Shown piece after piece: positions 10,201-18,714 of a DNA stretch of 64,000 bases. The position numbers and the translations under genes are program-made. Within the stretch, counting starts at the first letter, position 1; each line of letters begins with the position of its first letter. Location: assembly GCA_963790585.1 (NCBI GenBank), contig CAWBOY010000007.1:434001-498000 (forward strand), in the 5' to 3' direction. Origin of the DNA: CAWBOY01 sp963790585 (GTDB lineage Bacteria; Planctomycetota; Planctomycetia; Gemmatales; Gemmataceae). The notes beneath the pieces were generated by a model that worked only from the letters and a program-made list of their open reading frames with translations, had not been told where the DNA came from and did not search any database.

Positions 10201-11221
10201 TCACGCCCGCCAAAACGCCGCAAGCCCGCGTGTCAAAAAATAACCAATCCCTTCGAGCGCCCGCCGGCTTCGTCCCGCTTGCACTGTGCGCCCTCGCAAG
10301 CGCTGCCATAAATACTGCAAACCAAAACCAAGCCCTTTTAAAGGCATCTCGCCAGTCAAAACCAATTTATAGAAAAACAAAATGAACAGCGGACAACCCG
10401 CCGTTCGCAACGAATGGGTAATTCCAATGACAGTATTGGCATACGCATAACCAACATGACGTTTGCTACTGACGCTGCCGTGATGCAGAATCGTCACGCC
10501 AGGATAATAGAGGACCTTGCTCGTGCGCCTCACGCGCTGACAGAGGTCGATGTCTTCGCCACCGAAGGTGAATCCCTCGTCCCAGCCGCCGCATTCCTTG
10601 TACAAGCGCCGGCGCATCAACATCGCCGCGCCCATGAGCACTTCCACGGAGCGCACACGGCCCAATTCCCGATCTCGGCCGCGATAGCGACGATACGCCG
10701 CCCGAAACAGCCCGGTCCAGCGGAACAGCATTGTATGGTGCAAAAGCGCCGAAACCGTCGGCTGCGCTCGACACGTAAGCTGCGTGCGCCCGCGTGGGTC
10801 GACCAGGCGCGGGCCGATAATACCCGCCTCCGGATGCTTCCGCGCGAACGCGATCAGGCGCCGCAACGCACGCTCGGGCACCTCGGTATCGTTGTTCAGA
10901 AAGAACAAATACCGCCCCCGCGCCGCGCCGCTGCCTGGTTGTTCCCCCGCGCAAACCGACGTTGCTTCGATTGCGAATCAGCTTAACCCACGGAAACGCG
11001 CGCTCGACCAACTCGGCGGCGCCATCTGTCGAGGCGTTGTCAACGACGATCACCTCGACGCGGAGTTTCTGAAGCATGGGATCGAGGGAGAGCAGGCAGG
11101 TTTTGAGGAGTTCTTTGCAATTCCAGTTGACGATGCAGACAGAGACATGGGGACGAAGAGGGCGAGGACGTAGCGGAGCTTGCGACGGGGATTTATCGAG
11201 CTGCCGCGAAAGGGGATTCAT
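10201..11221 (-). CDS. Glycosyltransferase family 2 (rhamnosyltransferase-like), frame broken
   Basis: The start is the ATG at 11221 (MNPLSRQLDK), 2 bp after the methyltransferase stop, so the two form an operon. The N-terminal part has VSVCIVNWNCKELL and VEVIVVDNASTDG (GT-A nucleotide binding). The C-terminal part has FFLNNDTEVPE, FGGEDIDLCQRV and a late hydrophobic stretch. Between NVGL and FFLNNDTE the frame changes twice within a GC-rich tract (about 10905-10960); reading ARGNNQAAAR and ARGRYLFFLNND in successive frames restores the family sequence. The total length is two bases short of a multiple of three, fitting two missing bases. It probably adds sugars to a polysaccharide or lipid carrier; donor and acceptor are unknown. 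Confidence 0.85.
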
Positions 11222-11223
11222 GC

Positions 11224-11907
11224 TCACGCCGCCTTCCCGTTCAAACACTTGCTCTGCCACTGTTCCCGATCGAGAAACGGCGCGAACGGCCGATGACCAC
11301 AAAAGAGGCTGCCGAACCGATAACGCATCCGCTGCCAAAACGGCAACGGCATTTGCGCGTATTGATTCACACGCGATTGATAAAGGGCATACTCCGTCGC
11401 GCTGATCGGCGGATGCTCCGGCCCGAACGCCAACGCCCACACATTGGCCGGCCGCTTTTTCGGCCCGTGCCAACCGATGATCTTGCTCGGATAAGGTTGC
11501 AACAGCATCTCAAGCGCCTCCGGCGTGAAGCGCCAATAATCGTTGGGATGCTCATGAATGCGAAAGTAAAACGGCGTCGAAACGAGAAACGCCCCATCGG
11601 GCCGCAGCACGCGCTGGATCTCGTCAAAGCCCTTCCAGAAACGCTCGACATGCTCAAACGTACTCAGAGCGAGCACGGTACCGATGGACGCATCCGCCTG
11701 CGGCAGCCGCTCGACGTCGGCGACGAGATCGACGCCTGGACCGGGCCGTTTGTCGATGCCGATATAAGGCCGACCGGGAAAGCATGACCGGAGATCGCCG
11801 ATCTCTTCCTGGCCATCGACGAGGTACGATCCGACTTCGAGAATCGGTCCGGGCAAGGTAAAAGTTTCGGACACAGCACGCGCCAGGCCGCGCAGAAACG
11901 GATTCAT
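11224..11907 (-). CDS. Class I SAM-dependent methyltransferase
   Basis: The 227-residue product starts at the ATG at 11907 (MNPFLRGLARAV); upstream in-frame sequence looks non-coding. The SAM-binding features are ILEVGSYLVDG (motif I), YIGIDKRPGPGVDLVAD (motif II with the acidic residue) and VLALSTFEHV (motif IV). VLRPDGAFLVSTPF follows, as in small-molecule and glycan methyltransferases. It is immediately followed by a glycosyltransferase gene, which suggests a shared role in modifying a surface glycan or glycolipid. The substrate is not known. Confidence 0.85.
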   Translation of the reverse strand: MNPFLRGLARAVSETFTLPGPILEVGSYLVDGQEEIGDLRSCFPGRPYIGIDKRPGPGVDLVADVERLPQADASIGTVLALSTFEHVERFWKGFDEIQRVLRPDGAFLVSTPFYFRIHEHPNDYWRFTPEALEMLLQPYPSKIIGWHGPKKRPANVWALAFGPEHPPISATEYALYQSRVNQYAQMPLPFWQRMRYRFGSLFCGHRPFAPFLDREQWQSKCLNGKAA

Positions 11908-12096
11908 AGTCTCACTCGCAACGGCTTCACGGGAGCGGCACCGGTAGACTGCGCATCCTGGGGTCGATTGAATGAGGAACACTTAGTACCATCGCTATGG
12001 TTTCGCTGTCAACCGCAGGCATTGACGCCGGCTTGATTCACAGCGTATCGTCCCTATCGTTTCCTGAGACGACCGATCCTTCGCGGAGCCGCCTTT

Positions 12097-13466
12097 GTGA
12101 GCACTCTAATCTCGACGGCATCCCCGGAAACGGCCACCCCCGTTCTCCGCAACGACCTCCTCGCCTTCTTCCATCGGGCCGCCCGCCCCTCGGACGAATG
12201 GCGCGTCGGCGCGGAGTTCGAGAAATTCGCCGTTCATCGCGCCACCGGGCGGCCGCTGACCTACGACGAATCCGGCGGCATTCGTGACATTCTCTCCAGC
12301 CTCGCCGACCGCTTCGGCTGGGAACGCCACCATGAGGACGGCAATCTCACGACCCTACTGCGCCCGGCGCAACCGTCTCGCTCGAACCCGGCGGCCAAAT
12401 CGAACTATCGACGCCGCCCGCTCGGCACATCGGCGAGATCGACGCCGAGCTAACGCGCCATCTCCACGAACTCCGCGCCGTGAGCGATCCCGACCGTGTC
12501 GCCTTTCTCGCTTGTGGAGTCCAGCCGTTCATCAAGGCCGAGCAAATCGCGCTGATGCCGCGGCCGCGCCATGCCGTCATGGCCCAATATCTGCCGCCGC
12601 GATCGTCAACCGCCCATCAGATGATGCGCGCCACCGCCAGCATCCAGGCCACCTTCGACTACGCCGACGAAGCCGACGCCGCCCGCAAATTCACGACCGC
12701 CCTCAAGCTCGGCCCGATCTTGAATACGCTCTGGGCCAATGGCCCCGTCTATGCCGGCAAGCGAACCGGCACCATGACCGACCGTGGTCGCATCTGGCAA
12801 AACATGGACGCCGACCGCAGCGGCCTGCTGCTTCCCTTGCTCACCGACGGCTTCTCCTTCGAGCGCTGGATCGAATATATCCTCGACGTGCCGATGCTCT
12901 TTCTGCTGATCGATGGCCGTTATCATCCCGCCGGCCGCCGCACCTTCCGCGCTTTCCTTGACGACGGCATCGACGGCCGATTCCCCACGATGGACGACTG
13001 GGAACTCCAACTGACCACCGTCTTCCCCGAAGTGCGCCTCAAGAAATTCCTGGAAGTCCGCGGCGCCGACGCCGTCCCGCAACCCCTGGCCGTCAGCGTC
13101 CCCGCCTTATGGAAAGGCCTCCTCTACGACGCCGAAACCCTCGCCGCCGCCGCCGACCTGGCCGACGCGATCAGCCCGAAAGAAATGCCCGCCCTCTACG
13201 AAACAGCTTACAAAAAGGGCCTAGCCACCGAATTCCAAGGCCGCACCCTCGCCGCCTGGTGCAACGAACTAACCACCCTGGCCGCCGAAGGCCTGACCCG
13301 CCAAGCCGAAGACTTCGGCATCCCCGACGAACGACCGTACCTCGATCCCATCTTTGCCATCCTAGAGCGTGGCCAATCACTCGGAGCCGAGTTTGGGCAT
13401 TCATTTTCCGAGCATGGCCCGGCAACCGAGAAGATGGTCCGGTGGTTTGAGTACAGCTATTCTTAG
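12097..13466 (+). CDS. Glutamate-cysteine ligase, plant/EgtA-type (GCS2 superfamily), one frame break
   Basis: Translation starts at a GTG (12097). The N-terminal frame has RVGAEFEKFAVH, the substrate and metal site region of this family. The frame changes near 12360-12370; the next frame continues ATVSLEPGGQIELST, then LGPILNTLWANGPVYAGK and WQNMDADRSGLL, all typical of plant-type enzymes. The span is one base short of a whole number of codons, so a single missing base explains it. The enzyme joins glutamate and cysteine with ATP, the first step to glutathione or, in EgtA-like pathways, ergothioneine. No second-step gene is adjacent, so the final thiol cannot be told. Confidence 0.88.
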
Positions 13467-13580
13467 CGCCGCATCCGTGTTCACAGCCCCTGTCCTACGC
13501 AATGTTCCGCGCGGAACATCGTGTTCGTCGTCTTTCGCTCCGCGAAGGACGACACCCCCTGCGCCCCGCACGGAAGCTCG

Positions 13581-13945
13581 ATTCTTAGCCCCGCCAACAT
13601 TCTAAGTCCCGCCAACGGTTGGCGGACCTTAGAATGATGCAATTTCCCGATAAAACACGGCAATGCGAAGCTCAAATTCTAAGTGCCGCCAAATTTCGCA
13701 CGGAGAGCATCGGCAGGTTTGGGAAAAGTTATACTTCGTCGCACAAGGGGGCGAGATGCAAAAAATGTCAGACCAGTTTGCACACTGCTCTTTGTCTCTA
13801 ACATTCCAAACGACAGAATGTTACGCCGATCACAGGGGGCGAGATGCAAACAAATCCGCGGTCAACCCCCCTTGCGCAGCACCAAAATTCTTGAAGGGAA
13901 ATCGAAAAATGCACTCCACCAAACGCACAAGACTCTGGTCAAATG
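13581..13945 (+). repeat. Structured repeat element, copy A
   Basis: A gene-free stretch homologous to the reverse complement of 53173-53557. It starts with a stem TTGGCGGACCTTAGAAT (13619-13635) / ATTCTAAGTGCCGCCAA (13676-13692) around the conserved loop TTTCCCGATAAAACACG. An extra half-arm lies at 13599-13616. Two related motifs follow, GCGAGATGCAAAAAATG and GCGAGATGCAAACAAATCC, about 88 bp apart. The end block is AACGCACAAGACTCTGGTC followed by AAATG. I find no convincing ORF. The rest of the gap 13467-14082 holds only a short palindrome (AATGTTCCGCGCGGAACATCG, 13501-13520 region). Confidence 0.7.
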
Positions 13946-14082
13946 GTGATGGGGGAACGCTCTCACGTTGTGGGACGCTCGCGCAATCGTGATCCCCATG
14001 ATTCCGTCCGGGAACAGGAAGACATTTTATGGCGATGACGATGAAAGATTTAGGAATCGACCTATTGAGCGTCCCGGATAGG

Positions 14083-14192
14083 CTAGTGCTCTGTCAACGC
14101 TTGATTTTGGGGTTGGTAACGAAAAATATGGCGAGAATTCCCAGTGAGGGACGGCAAAGCGACCCCAATTCTTAGCGTTGACAGAGCACTAG
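14083..14192. mobile_element. MITE-like element, 110 bp, overlapping the antitoxin start
   Basis: Perfect 18-bp terminal inverted repeats, CTAGTGCTCTGTCAACGC and its complement, bound 110 bp. The arms continue imperfectly inward (TTGATTTTGGGGT versus ACCCCAATTCTTA). The outermost CTAG at both ends could be a 4-bp target duplication. It encodes no protein and probably moves with a transposase supplied elsewhere. Confidence 0.65.
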
Positions 14193-14362
14193 ATCTGATT
14201 GAGCAGATCTGGGACAGCCTGCCCCAGGCAATGGCTCCGAACGAGGTGCCGGAATGGCACAAGGAAGTGCTGGCGACGCGGCTCGCCGAAGCCGAGGCTA
14301 ACCCCGGCGGGGGCGTGCCCTGGCGCGAGGCGCTGGCCCCGATCCGGACCCGCCAACCATGA
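14144..14362 (+). CDS. Addiction-module antitoxin (Unstab_antitox/TIGR02574-like), orphan
   Basis: The 72-residue product has the family signature: LDLIEQIWDSLPQ, then PEWHKEVLATRLAEAEANPGGGVPWREAL. These short proteins neutralise ParE/RelE-type toxins in plasmid-like addiction modules. The only in-frame start is a GTG at 14144, inside the MITE-like element, so the first ~15 residues come from that element and the native 5' end has been displaced. No toxin gene follows; downstream lies a group II intron fragment and an unrelated minus-strand gene. It is therefore probably a relic or silenced half of a toxin-antitoxin pair. Confidence 0.65.
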   Translation: MRDGKATPILSVDRALDLIEQIWDSLPQAMAPNEVPEWHKEVLATRLAEAEANPGGGVPWREALAPIRTRQP

Positions 14363-14369
14363 GGTGATC

Positions 14370-14442
14370 GAGACACCGGCAGACGAAAGGGCTGGATCCC
14401 GCTGGGCTTAATCTAAAACATCACGTCACTTCTCGACTCTAC
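14370..14442 (+). mobile_element. Group II intron 3'-end remnant (domain VI and terminus)
   Basis: GAGACACCGGCAGACGAAAG through CACTTCTCGACTCTAC matches, with scattered differences, the last ~75 nt of the complete intron at 35358-37349 (read on its own strand). Both end in TCTCGACTCTAC and then diverge. No reverse transcriptase or domain V is nearby, so this is a tail fragment joined just after the antitoxin stop. Confidence 0.7.
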
Positions 14443-14463
14443 TGTCCGTCTCCTTTTGTTCGC

Positions 14464-14703
14464 TCAGCCGGCTTCGGCCCCACGGCCGGACAGGTCACCG
14501 ATGACCTCGCTGACGCCCTCGTGGTCGAAGAACACCGGCACTCTGCCTGGCCCAACGAAGATCGCCAGCCCCTCCCGCACGGCCAGCGCGTCCGGGTAAT
14601 CGACCTCGTAGCGATTCCCGCTGACTGTCGCCACCGTGAACGGCTTGAACGGCGTCCGGTGCTTGAACGCCCGGATCGTCTCCGTGAAAGTCTCTCGGTC
14701 CAT
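14464..14703 (-). CDS. Small conserved planctomycete protein (RPFKPF/VDYPDAL type)
   Basis: The 79-residue protein begins MDRETFTETIRAFKHRTP and has a pattern also seen in the product at 56260: a short N-terminal helix, a PFKPF/PFRNY segment, a beta-rich ELVSGxRxEVxxPxA core and a hydrophobic ending VIGDLSG. Such proteins occur in many copies in planctomycete genomes; I know of no assigned function. It has no signal peptide and is not obviously in an operon. The start is the only ATG in a suitable position. Confidence 0.7.
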   Translation of the reverse strand: MDRETFTETIRAFKHRTPFKPFTVATVSGNRYEVDYPDALAVREGLAIFVGPGRVPVFFDHEGVSEVIGDLSGRGAEAG

Positions 14704-14827
14704 CGCTGCCCTCCCCGCTGCTCATGAATCCTGCCGATTTATGATACGGCGTCGAGGGGACCTCAACAAGGCAACGCCTCTGTCGCGTCCAGATCGTGCA
14801 GATCAAGGTTCATTGTCCAAATTTCCG

Positions 14828-14922
14828 TGTATAGCCGCCGGCTTGCCGGGGAAACCCTGGGGAGATGCCACCATTTCGCGCCCGCCGATATTTTACCCCC
14901 TGCAAGCCGGGGGCTATATACG
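14828..14922. repeat. Palindromic repeat, TATAGCCxCCGGCTTGC family, copy 2
   Basis: GTATAGCCGCCGGCTTGCCG and GCAAGCCGGGGGCTATATAC are the arms of the family also found at 3071-3157 and 22376-22750. The loop differs from the other copies. The flanking gap 14704-15028 is otherwise empty of recognisable features. Confidence 0.75.
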
Positions 14923-15028
14923 GATGGCATTTAGACGGCGCGGTTGCGCGTGGCAAGCGGGTTTTCAAAGACCGCCAACATGCGACACGCCCTGGCCATT
15001 TGTTGACCGTGTTCCATCAGCCGGGTAA

Positions 15029-15220
15029 ACTTCCGACCTGGATTACACACACTTCATCACCATCGAGCCGGGCAAGCGGAGTGGCCGGCCGTGTATCCGC
15101 GGCATGCGGATCACAGTGCGCGACGTGCTGGAGTACCTCGCCGGCGGGATGACCGTTCCGGAGTTACTCACCGACTTCCCCAAGCTGACCAGCAACGACA
15201 TTCGAGCCTGCCTGGCCTAA
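15029..15220 (+). pseudogene. DUF433 (VapB45-like antitoxin family) fragment without a normal start
   Basis: The frame reads DYTHFITIEPGKRSGRPC, then IRGMRITVRDVLEYLAGGMT and ELLTDFPKLTSNDIRACLA. This is the DUF433 winged-helix core with its PCIRGxRITVxDVLxxLAxGM signature. An in-frame stop at 15026-15028 lies directly upstream and only a CTG (15038) could start translation. The usual C-terminal tail after RACLA is missing. No DUF5615/PIN-like toxin follows, as is common for this family. It is best seen as a degraded antitoxin relic, though one missing base upstream could also explain the lost start. Confidence 0.6.
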
Positions 15221-15410
15221 CATGAGACCATCTCAACAGCCAACGATTCCGCTGGAAACCCAAAGCGGACTATTGGCGATGCAATTCCGCAGCACACGAG
15301 ACGAATGAGAACGCGACAAGGTTGCAACGGCCTACGTCGATGTCGTGGATAAGCTGATCGCAAGCGGAAAATGGGAAGCGATGTGCCCGTCCCGATTTGA
15401 CTTTTGGGCC

Positions 15411-16292
15411 TCAAAACGGCATCGCCACGGTTTCAGCGCCGCTCCGTGTAGCGAGAGCGGGTAAAATGTCATCCGCGGAGTACGGTAGAAAATGTACAGA
15501 AGCGTCTGCGAACAAAAAGTTGGCACCACTAAAATGATGGCTCCAGAAATGGAAGACATCGCATGAATCCTCAACCCCGCCAGGGACAAAATGATAGGGG
15601 CCACGAGGACACGTCGGTTCTCGATAGCTTTGATTGTATTCTCGCACTGAAATATAGGCGTCTAGACAACCGGTGTGCTGTTGTCCAACTCCCGCGTACC
15701 ACCAACCGAAGTGGTTATCACTGCTCGCCGGACGCTCGCCTACCAATAGCGTTTGACTAGTTCCGTCCTTTATATCGACAATGCGAATGTGCGAATCGTA
15801 GAATAATATGCCGTTATTAAAATTGGATCCAGAGACGCCCTGATAATGCGTAAAGGCAGCTGTTATATTTTCCGGTTCGCTAATGCCAATCTCGTGACCA
15901 TCTGACGGACAAATATAGAGAGGAAGAATAACGGAAAGCCCGGCGTGGGGCGGAACTGACCATCTCGGATTCGCCATAAAGTCGCGCTCGGCCCGACCCC
16001 AAAGCGGGGTTTGCTCAATATATGGCAATATTCGCGTTTGCCAGCCCATATAATGATAGGGAAATAATGGACCGCCGGTACCTGGGGGAAAACTACGACT
16101 TAAATCATGGTAACTCTGGAGGGCGAGGCCCATTTGCCGTAGGTTATTTTTACATTGCGAACAACTCGCGGCATCGCGTGCTCGCTGTACTGCGGCAGCG
16201 ACTAGAGCCGTCAAGACCGCGATAATACCAAGAGCAACGCACAACTCAATTAGCGTCATGGCACGACGTGCGTTACCCGATTGGCGGACCAT
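15411..16292 (-). CDS. DUF1559 protein with type IV pilin-like N-terminus
   Basis: The 293-residue product starts at the ATG at 16292. RRAMTLIELCVALGIIAVLT is a prepilin-type leader and hydrophobic helix, except that Ala replaces the Gly normally preceding the cleavage site. CKNNLRQMGLALQSYHD and QTRILPYIEQ are DUF1559 hallmarks. The C-terminal HFSGANFLFADASVHF corresponds to the H-X9-DG motif with DA in place of DG. These pseudopilin-like proteins are massively expanded in planctomycetes and are probably surface or periplasmic; their exact job is unknown. It follows the secreted-protein gene by 20 bp, so the two are probably co-transcribed. Confidence 0.85.
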   Translation of the reverse strand: MVRQSGNARRAMTLIELCVALGIIAVLTALVAAAVQRARDAASCSQCKNNLRQMGLALQSYHDLSRSFPPGTGGPLFPYHYMGWQTRILPYIEQTPLWGRAERDFMANPRWSVPPHAGLSVILPLYICPSDGHEIGISEPENITAAFTHYQGVSGSNFNNGILFYDSHIRIVDIKDGTSQTLLVGERPASSDNHFGWWYAGVGQQHTGCLDAYISVREYNQSYREPTCPRGPYHFVPGGVEDSCDVFHFWSHHFSGANFLFADASVHFLPYSADDILPALATRSGAETVAMPF

Positions 16293-16312
16293 GGCATCTT
16301 TCCTTCCAGGAT

Positions 16313-17467
16313 TCAAGCATTGGACCCGATGCGTCGGCGCCAGATAACAAAACTCCCTAGTATCAGCACGCCACACGCGATGCCAATCCAGATATAGGTC
16401 GTGGTCGACCAGCCCGGCTTTCGGACAGCGGTATCCATTCGCGGTTGGGAAACCGAAGCTTCCAGCATTTGAAACATGCGAGGAATATCCCTGGGCAACA
16501 GGGACTCTTGCTGTTTTAATCGAAACATGGACTGACTACCGGGGCGATCGCTGGTTATCTGCGTTCCGGCTGGTAGAGTTAGCTCAAAGTCCTTTTCGGC
16601 GGGATGATTATCGACATCGAGTTCCGTGACGCGAATGTCCAGAAGCTGAATCGGTGATTTTTCTGGAGAAAGCATTCGCACGGTATGCATGGGAAACCAA
16701 CGGTCGCGACTACAGAGCTTTGCTTCAAGCATACATACCTGTAGACCTAAGCGGCTCTTGCCACCATTTTCGATTTGATAATTAAATTGCTTAGGAAGAT
16801 AGCCCTGTAGCGGATCCAGCCAATAGGTCTGTTCTTCGCCCGGCGCAGGAATCAGCACAAATTCCGTCACAGGCTTGCCGTCGAGGAATGTTTGACGGCT
16901 GCGTACAAATTTACATGCACCCTCGTCGCATTTATGAAACATGCTTGCCGGCGATTTCTCGCGCCGATAGCCCATAAAGCCCATAGACAATGGAACCAGG
17001 TCTTTCTTCTGATATGGGCTCTCACGATCACGTAGCTTTGCCGATGATAAACCCGGCGCAAAATCAACCGTGTCACCTTTGTTGCTCACAAATCCAAAGA
17101 AGACCCAATCAATTGGAATTGCGGCAACTCCATTCTTAAATTGCTTTGGATCGGGTGGCTTCGGCTTTTCCGGCGTTCCAAAGGTTTGCACTTTTTCATT
17201 TTCTCCGTCCACCACTATAATGTGATCGTATTGCCGCACGTTTTCATACTCACCCTTCAGGGCCTTGGCAACCGAATCCGCCTGAGCCTTTGTGATCGTA
17301 AACCGACATTTATAAAACGGAAAGGAGTCAAGATTGGCTTGGCACGCGAGCGCGGCCACGCGAGCCAGTTGTTCCTCGGATTGCGCGTGGACGGTATTCG
17401 GAATACTCAATGCACAAAGGAGGAAAACGCCACGCGATCTGTGTGCGAACGCACGCGAATTCGACAT
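16313..17467 (-). CDS. Secreted protein with C-terminal membrane anchor, unknown function
   Basis: The 384-residue product starts at the ATG at 17467. A signal peptide (MSNSRAFAHRSRGVFLLCAL, cleavage near VHAQS) opens it, and STTTYIWIGIACGVLILGSF plus RRRIGS closes it as a single membrane anchor. The middle resembles the LolA-like fold proteins common in planctomycetes: a long beta-rich region with YWLDPLQGYLPKQFNY and LLDIRVTELDVDNHPAEKDF. It precedes the DUF1559 gene by 20 bp. A lipoprotein-carrier-like or envelope role is possible but not shown. Confidence 0.7.
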   Translation of the reverse strand: MSNSRAFAHRSRGVFLLCALSIPNTVHAQSEEQLARVAALACQANLDSFPFYKCRFTITKAQADSVAKALKGEYENVRQYDHIIVVDGENEKVQTFGTPEKPKPPDPKQFKNGVAAIPIDWVFFGFVSNKGDTVDFAPGLSSAKLRDRESPYQKKDLVPLSMGFMGYRREKSPASMFHKCDEGACKFVRSRQTFLDGKPVTEFVLIPAPGEEQTYWLDPLQGYLPKQFNYQIENGGKSRLGLQVCMLEAKLCSRDRWFPMHTVRMLSPEKSPIQLLDIRVTELDVDNHPAEKDFELTLPAGTQITSDRPGSQSMFRLKQQESLLPRDIPRMFQMLEASVSQPRMDTAVRKPGWSTTTYIWIGIACGVLILGSFVIWRRRIGSNA

Positions 17468-17529
17468 AAAGGGTCCCCATTCGACTGTAGCGGAAGTCGT
17501 AAGGCTTTCGCTTACATCTGGTCTATGTC

Positions 17530-17582
17530 GCGGTCTTACGACGTCCGCTATAAATCTGTCGTAGCGGACGTCGTAAGACCGC
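17530..17582. repeat. Perfect 22-bp inverted repeat (TAGCGGACGTCGTAAGACC type)
   Basis: GCGGTCTTACGACGTCCGCT and its complement are separated by nine bases. A half-unit with the variant GTAGCGGAAGTCGTAAGGC lies at 17488-17506. This is a dispersed palindromic repeat and lies upstream of the gene starting at 17467, so it could also affect its transcription. Confidence 0.75.
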
Positions 17583-17737
17583 CGTTTGCAGCGCTGTTCA
17601 CAACCGAAGGTCGCAACAGCATTAGGATAATTCGAGACCTTTGGTCGTTCAGGTTTCGAAGGCATGAGGCCTTGCCGTAACGTGAGCAATTTAGAAAGAG
17701 CCTGGGAGATCGTCCATTGGTATCAGAAGCAGCCTTA

Positions 17738-17945
17738 GGCGCTGCGAAATAATAACCTAAGCAAATTATCGTTTTGGATTGACGGTGTAGTTCCCGTTTC
17801 CATGAAACCGCGCCGGCGTGATCTTTAACGTCGCCAACTCCTCGTCGCTTACCTTTATTCCAATGTCATACTCGCGTCGATCCAAGTCCGCCTACACCGT
17901 CAATCCAAAACGATAATTTGCTTAGGTTATTATTTCGCAGCGCCT
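17738..17945 (-). mobile_element. Remnant of an ISAzo13-type insertion sequence between 54-bp inverted repeats
   Basis: Two perfect 54-bp arms (17738-17791 and 17892-17945) enclose about 100 bp. On the minus strand the loop and left arm read EYDIGIKVSDEELATLKIT, then RFHGNGNYTVNPKR and a stop, matching the C-terminal end of ISAzo13-like transposases. All upstream coding sequence is gone. The second arm is an inverted copy of the terminal sequence on the other side, so this is an internally deleted or end-duplicated IS. Confidence 0.6.
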
Positions 17946-18104
17946 TAGCCGGCCTGCAGATCTAAGGCTAGGATAATTCTTTAGACTTGGGTCGAAATAC
18001 AGGCACAAACCTCGCCGGAGGCACCATACTGACTCCGCGCGGCACAAACGATTTGGCAGCTGGCCGCGAAAGATAAGCTTGTTCGTTCAGTAAAGAGGAG
18101 GTCG

Positions 18105-18506
18105 GTGAGTACCCTAGAATTTCCACAATTCTCGGCATCGGCGCTCGCGGTCCTCGACCAGCAGCCCTACGACCCTAATGCCCGAGGAAAGTACGAGTGG
18201 CTGTCGGGGGCGCTAGTTTGGTCGGACGAGTTGCCGGGACTGAGTTCGTCGGAACGGGCTATAGACTCGCTCCATCGGGTATTCCGTTTCTTAATTGCCT
18301 ATCGGGGTTCGATCACTGTCGGCGAGGAGCAGGCAGCGTTTCGCCCGATCTGGGAACAGGTCGTGCAGCACGCCCCGAATTGGCCCGGCCTCCGAGAAGA
18401 GCGTCGGGGCGACCAAGCGCGGCGTCGACTGCTGGCGGCAAAGCGCCAAGAATCGCGTTGCCTTGAGGAGTTAGAGCAGCGCTTTGAGCACGGCGATGCC
18501 GAATAA
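18105..18506 (+). CDS. Hypothetical protein, 133 aa
   Basis: Translation starts at a GTG (18105) preceded by an AAAGAGGAGG Shine-Dalgarno sequence, which supports it as a real gene. The product has no signal peptide or membrane segment. The N-terminal half contains YEWLSGALVWSDELPG; the C-terminal third is charged and helical (REERRGDQARRRLLAAKRQE). I do not recognise the family. It stands alone between an IS remnant and a degraded region. Confidence 0.6.
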   Translation: MSTLEFPQFSASALAVLDQQPYDPNARGKYEWLSGALVWSDELPGLSSSERAIDSLHRVFRFLIAYRGSITVGEEQAAFRPIWEQVVQHAPNWPGLREERRGDQARRRLLAAKRQESRCLEELEQRFEHGDAE

Positions 18507-18615
18507 GCCGCTATGCGGACCCCGCCATGCGAATGAATGTTCTTCGCGCTTCCAACGGCAAGCCCGAAGGAGCCAGCCAGTGAACTTGGCCATTTGGCGA
18601 ATGGAGGGTGGGCAG

Positions 18616-18681
18616 ATGGGGCACGACATCAGCGCATACGTAGGCTCTTCAGCTCCTGCGGACCCATTTGATCAATTGTGA
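18616..18681 (+). pseudogene. Possible 5' fragment of a small planctomycete gene
   Basis: After a GGAGGGTGGGC ribosome-binding-like sequence, an ATG opens MGHDISAYVGSS but the frame stops after 21 codons. MGHDISAY is a start I associate with a small family of planctomycete and cyanobacterial proteins, so this may be a truncated gene. Evidence is thin. Confidence 0.25.
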
Positions 18682-18714
18682 CCGAAGAATCGCTCGCCGG
18701 ACTTCGCCGATTAA

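Noticed and set aside
13741..13870. CRISPR array from the repeated GCGAGATGCAAA motif
   Set aside because: There are only two imperfect units, 88 bp apart, repeated at the same spacing in copy B with related intervening sequence; no cas gene is present.
13663..13992. Short coding frames in the structured element
   Set aside because: None is conserved between copies A and B, whereas the stem is.
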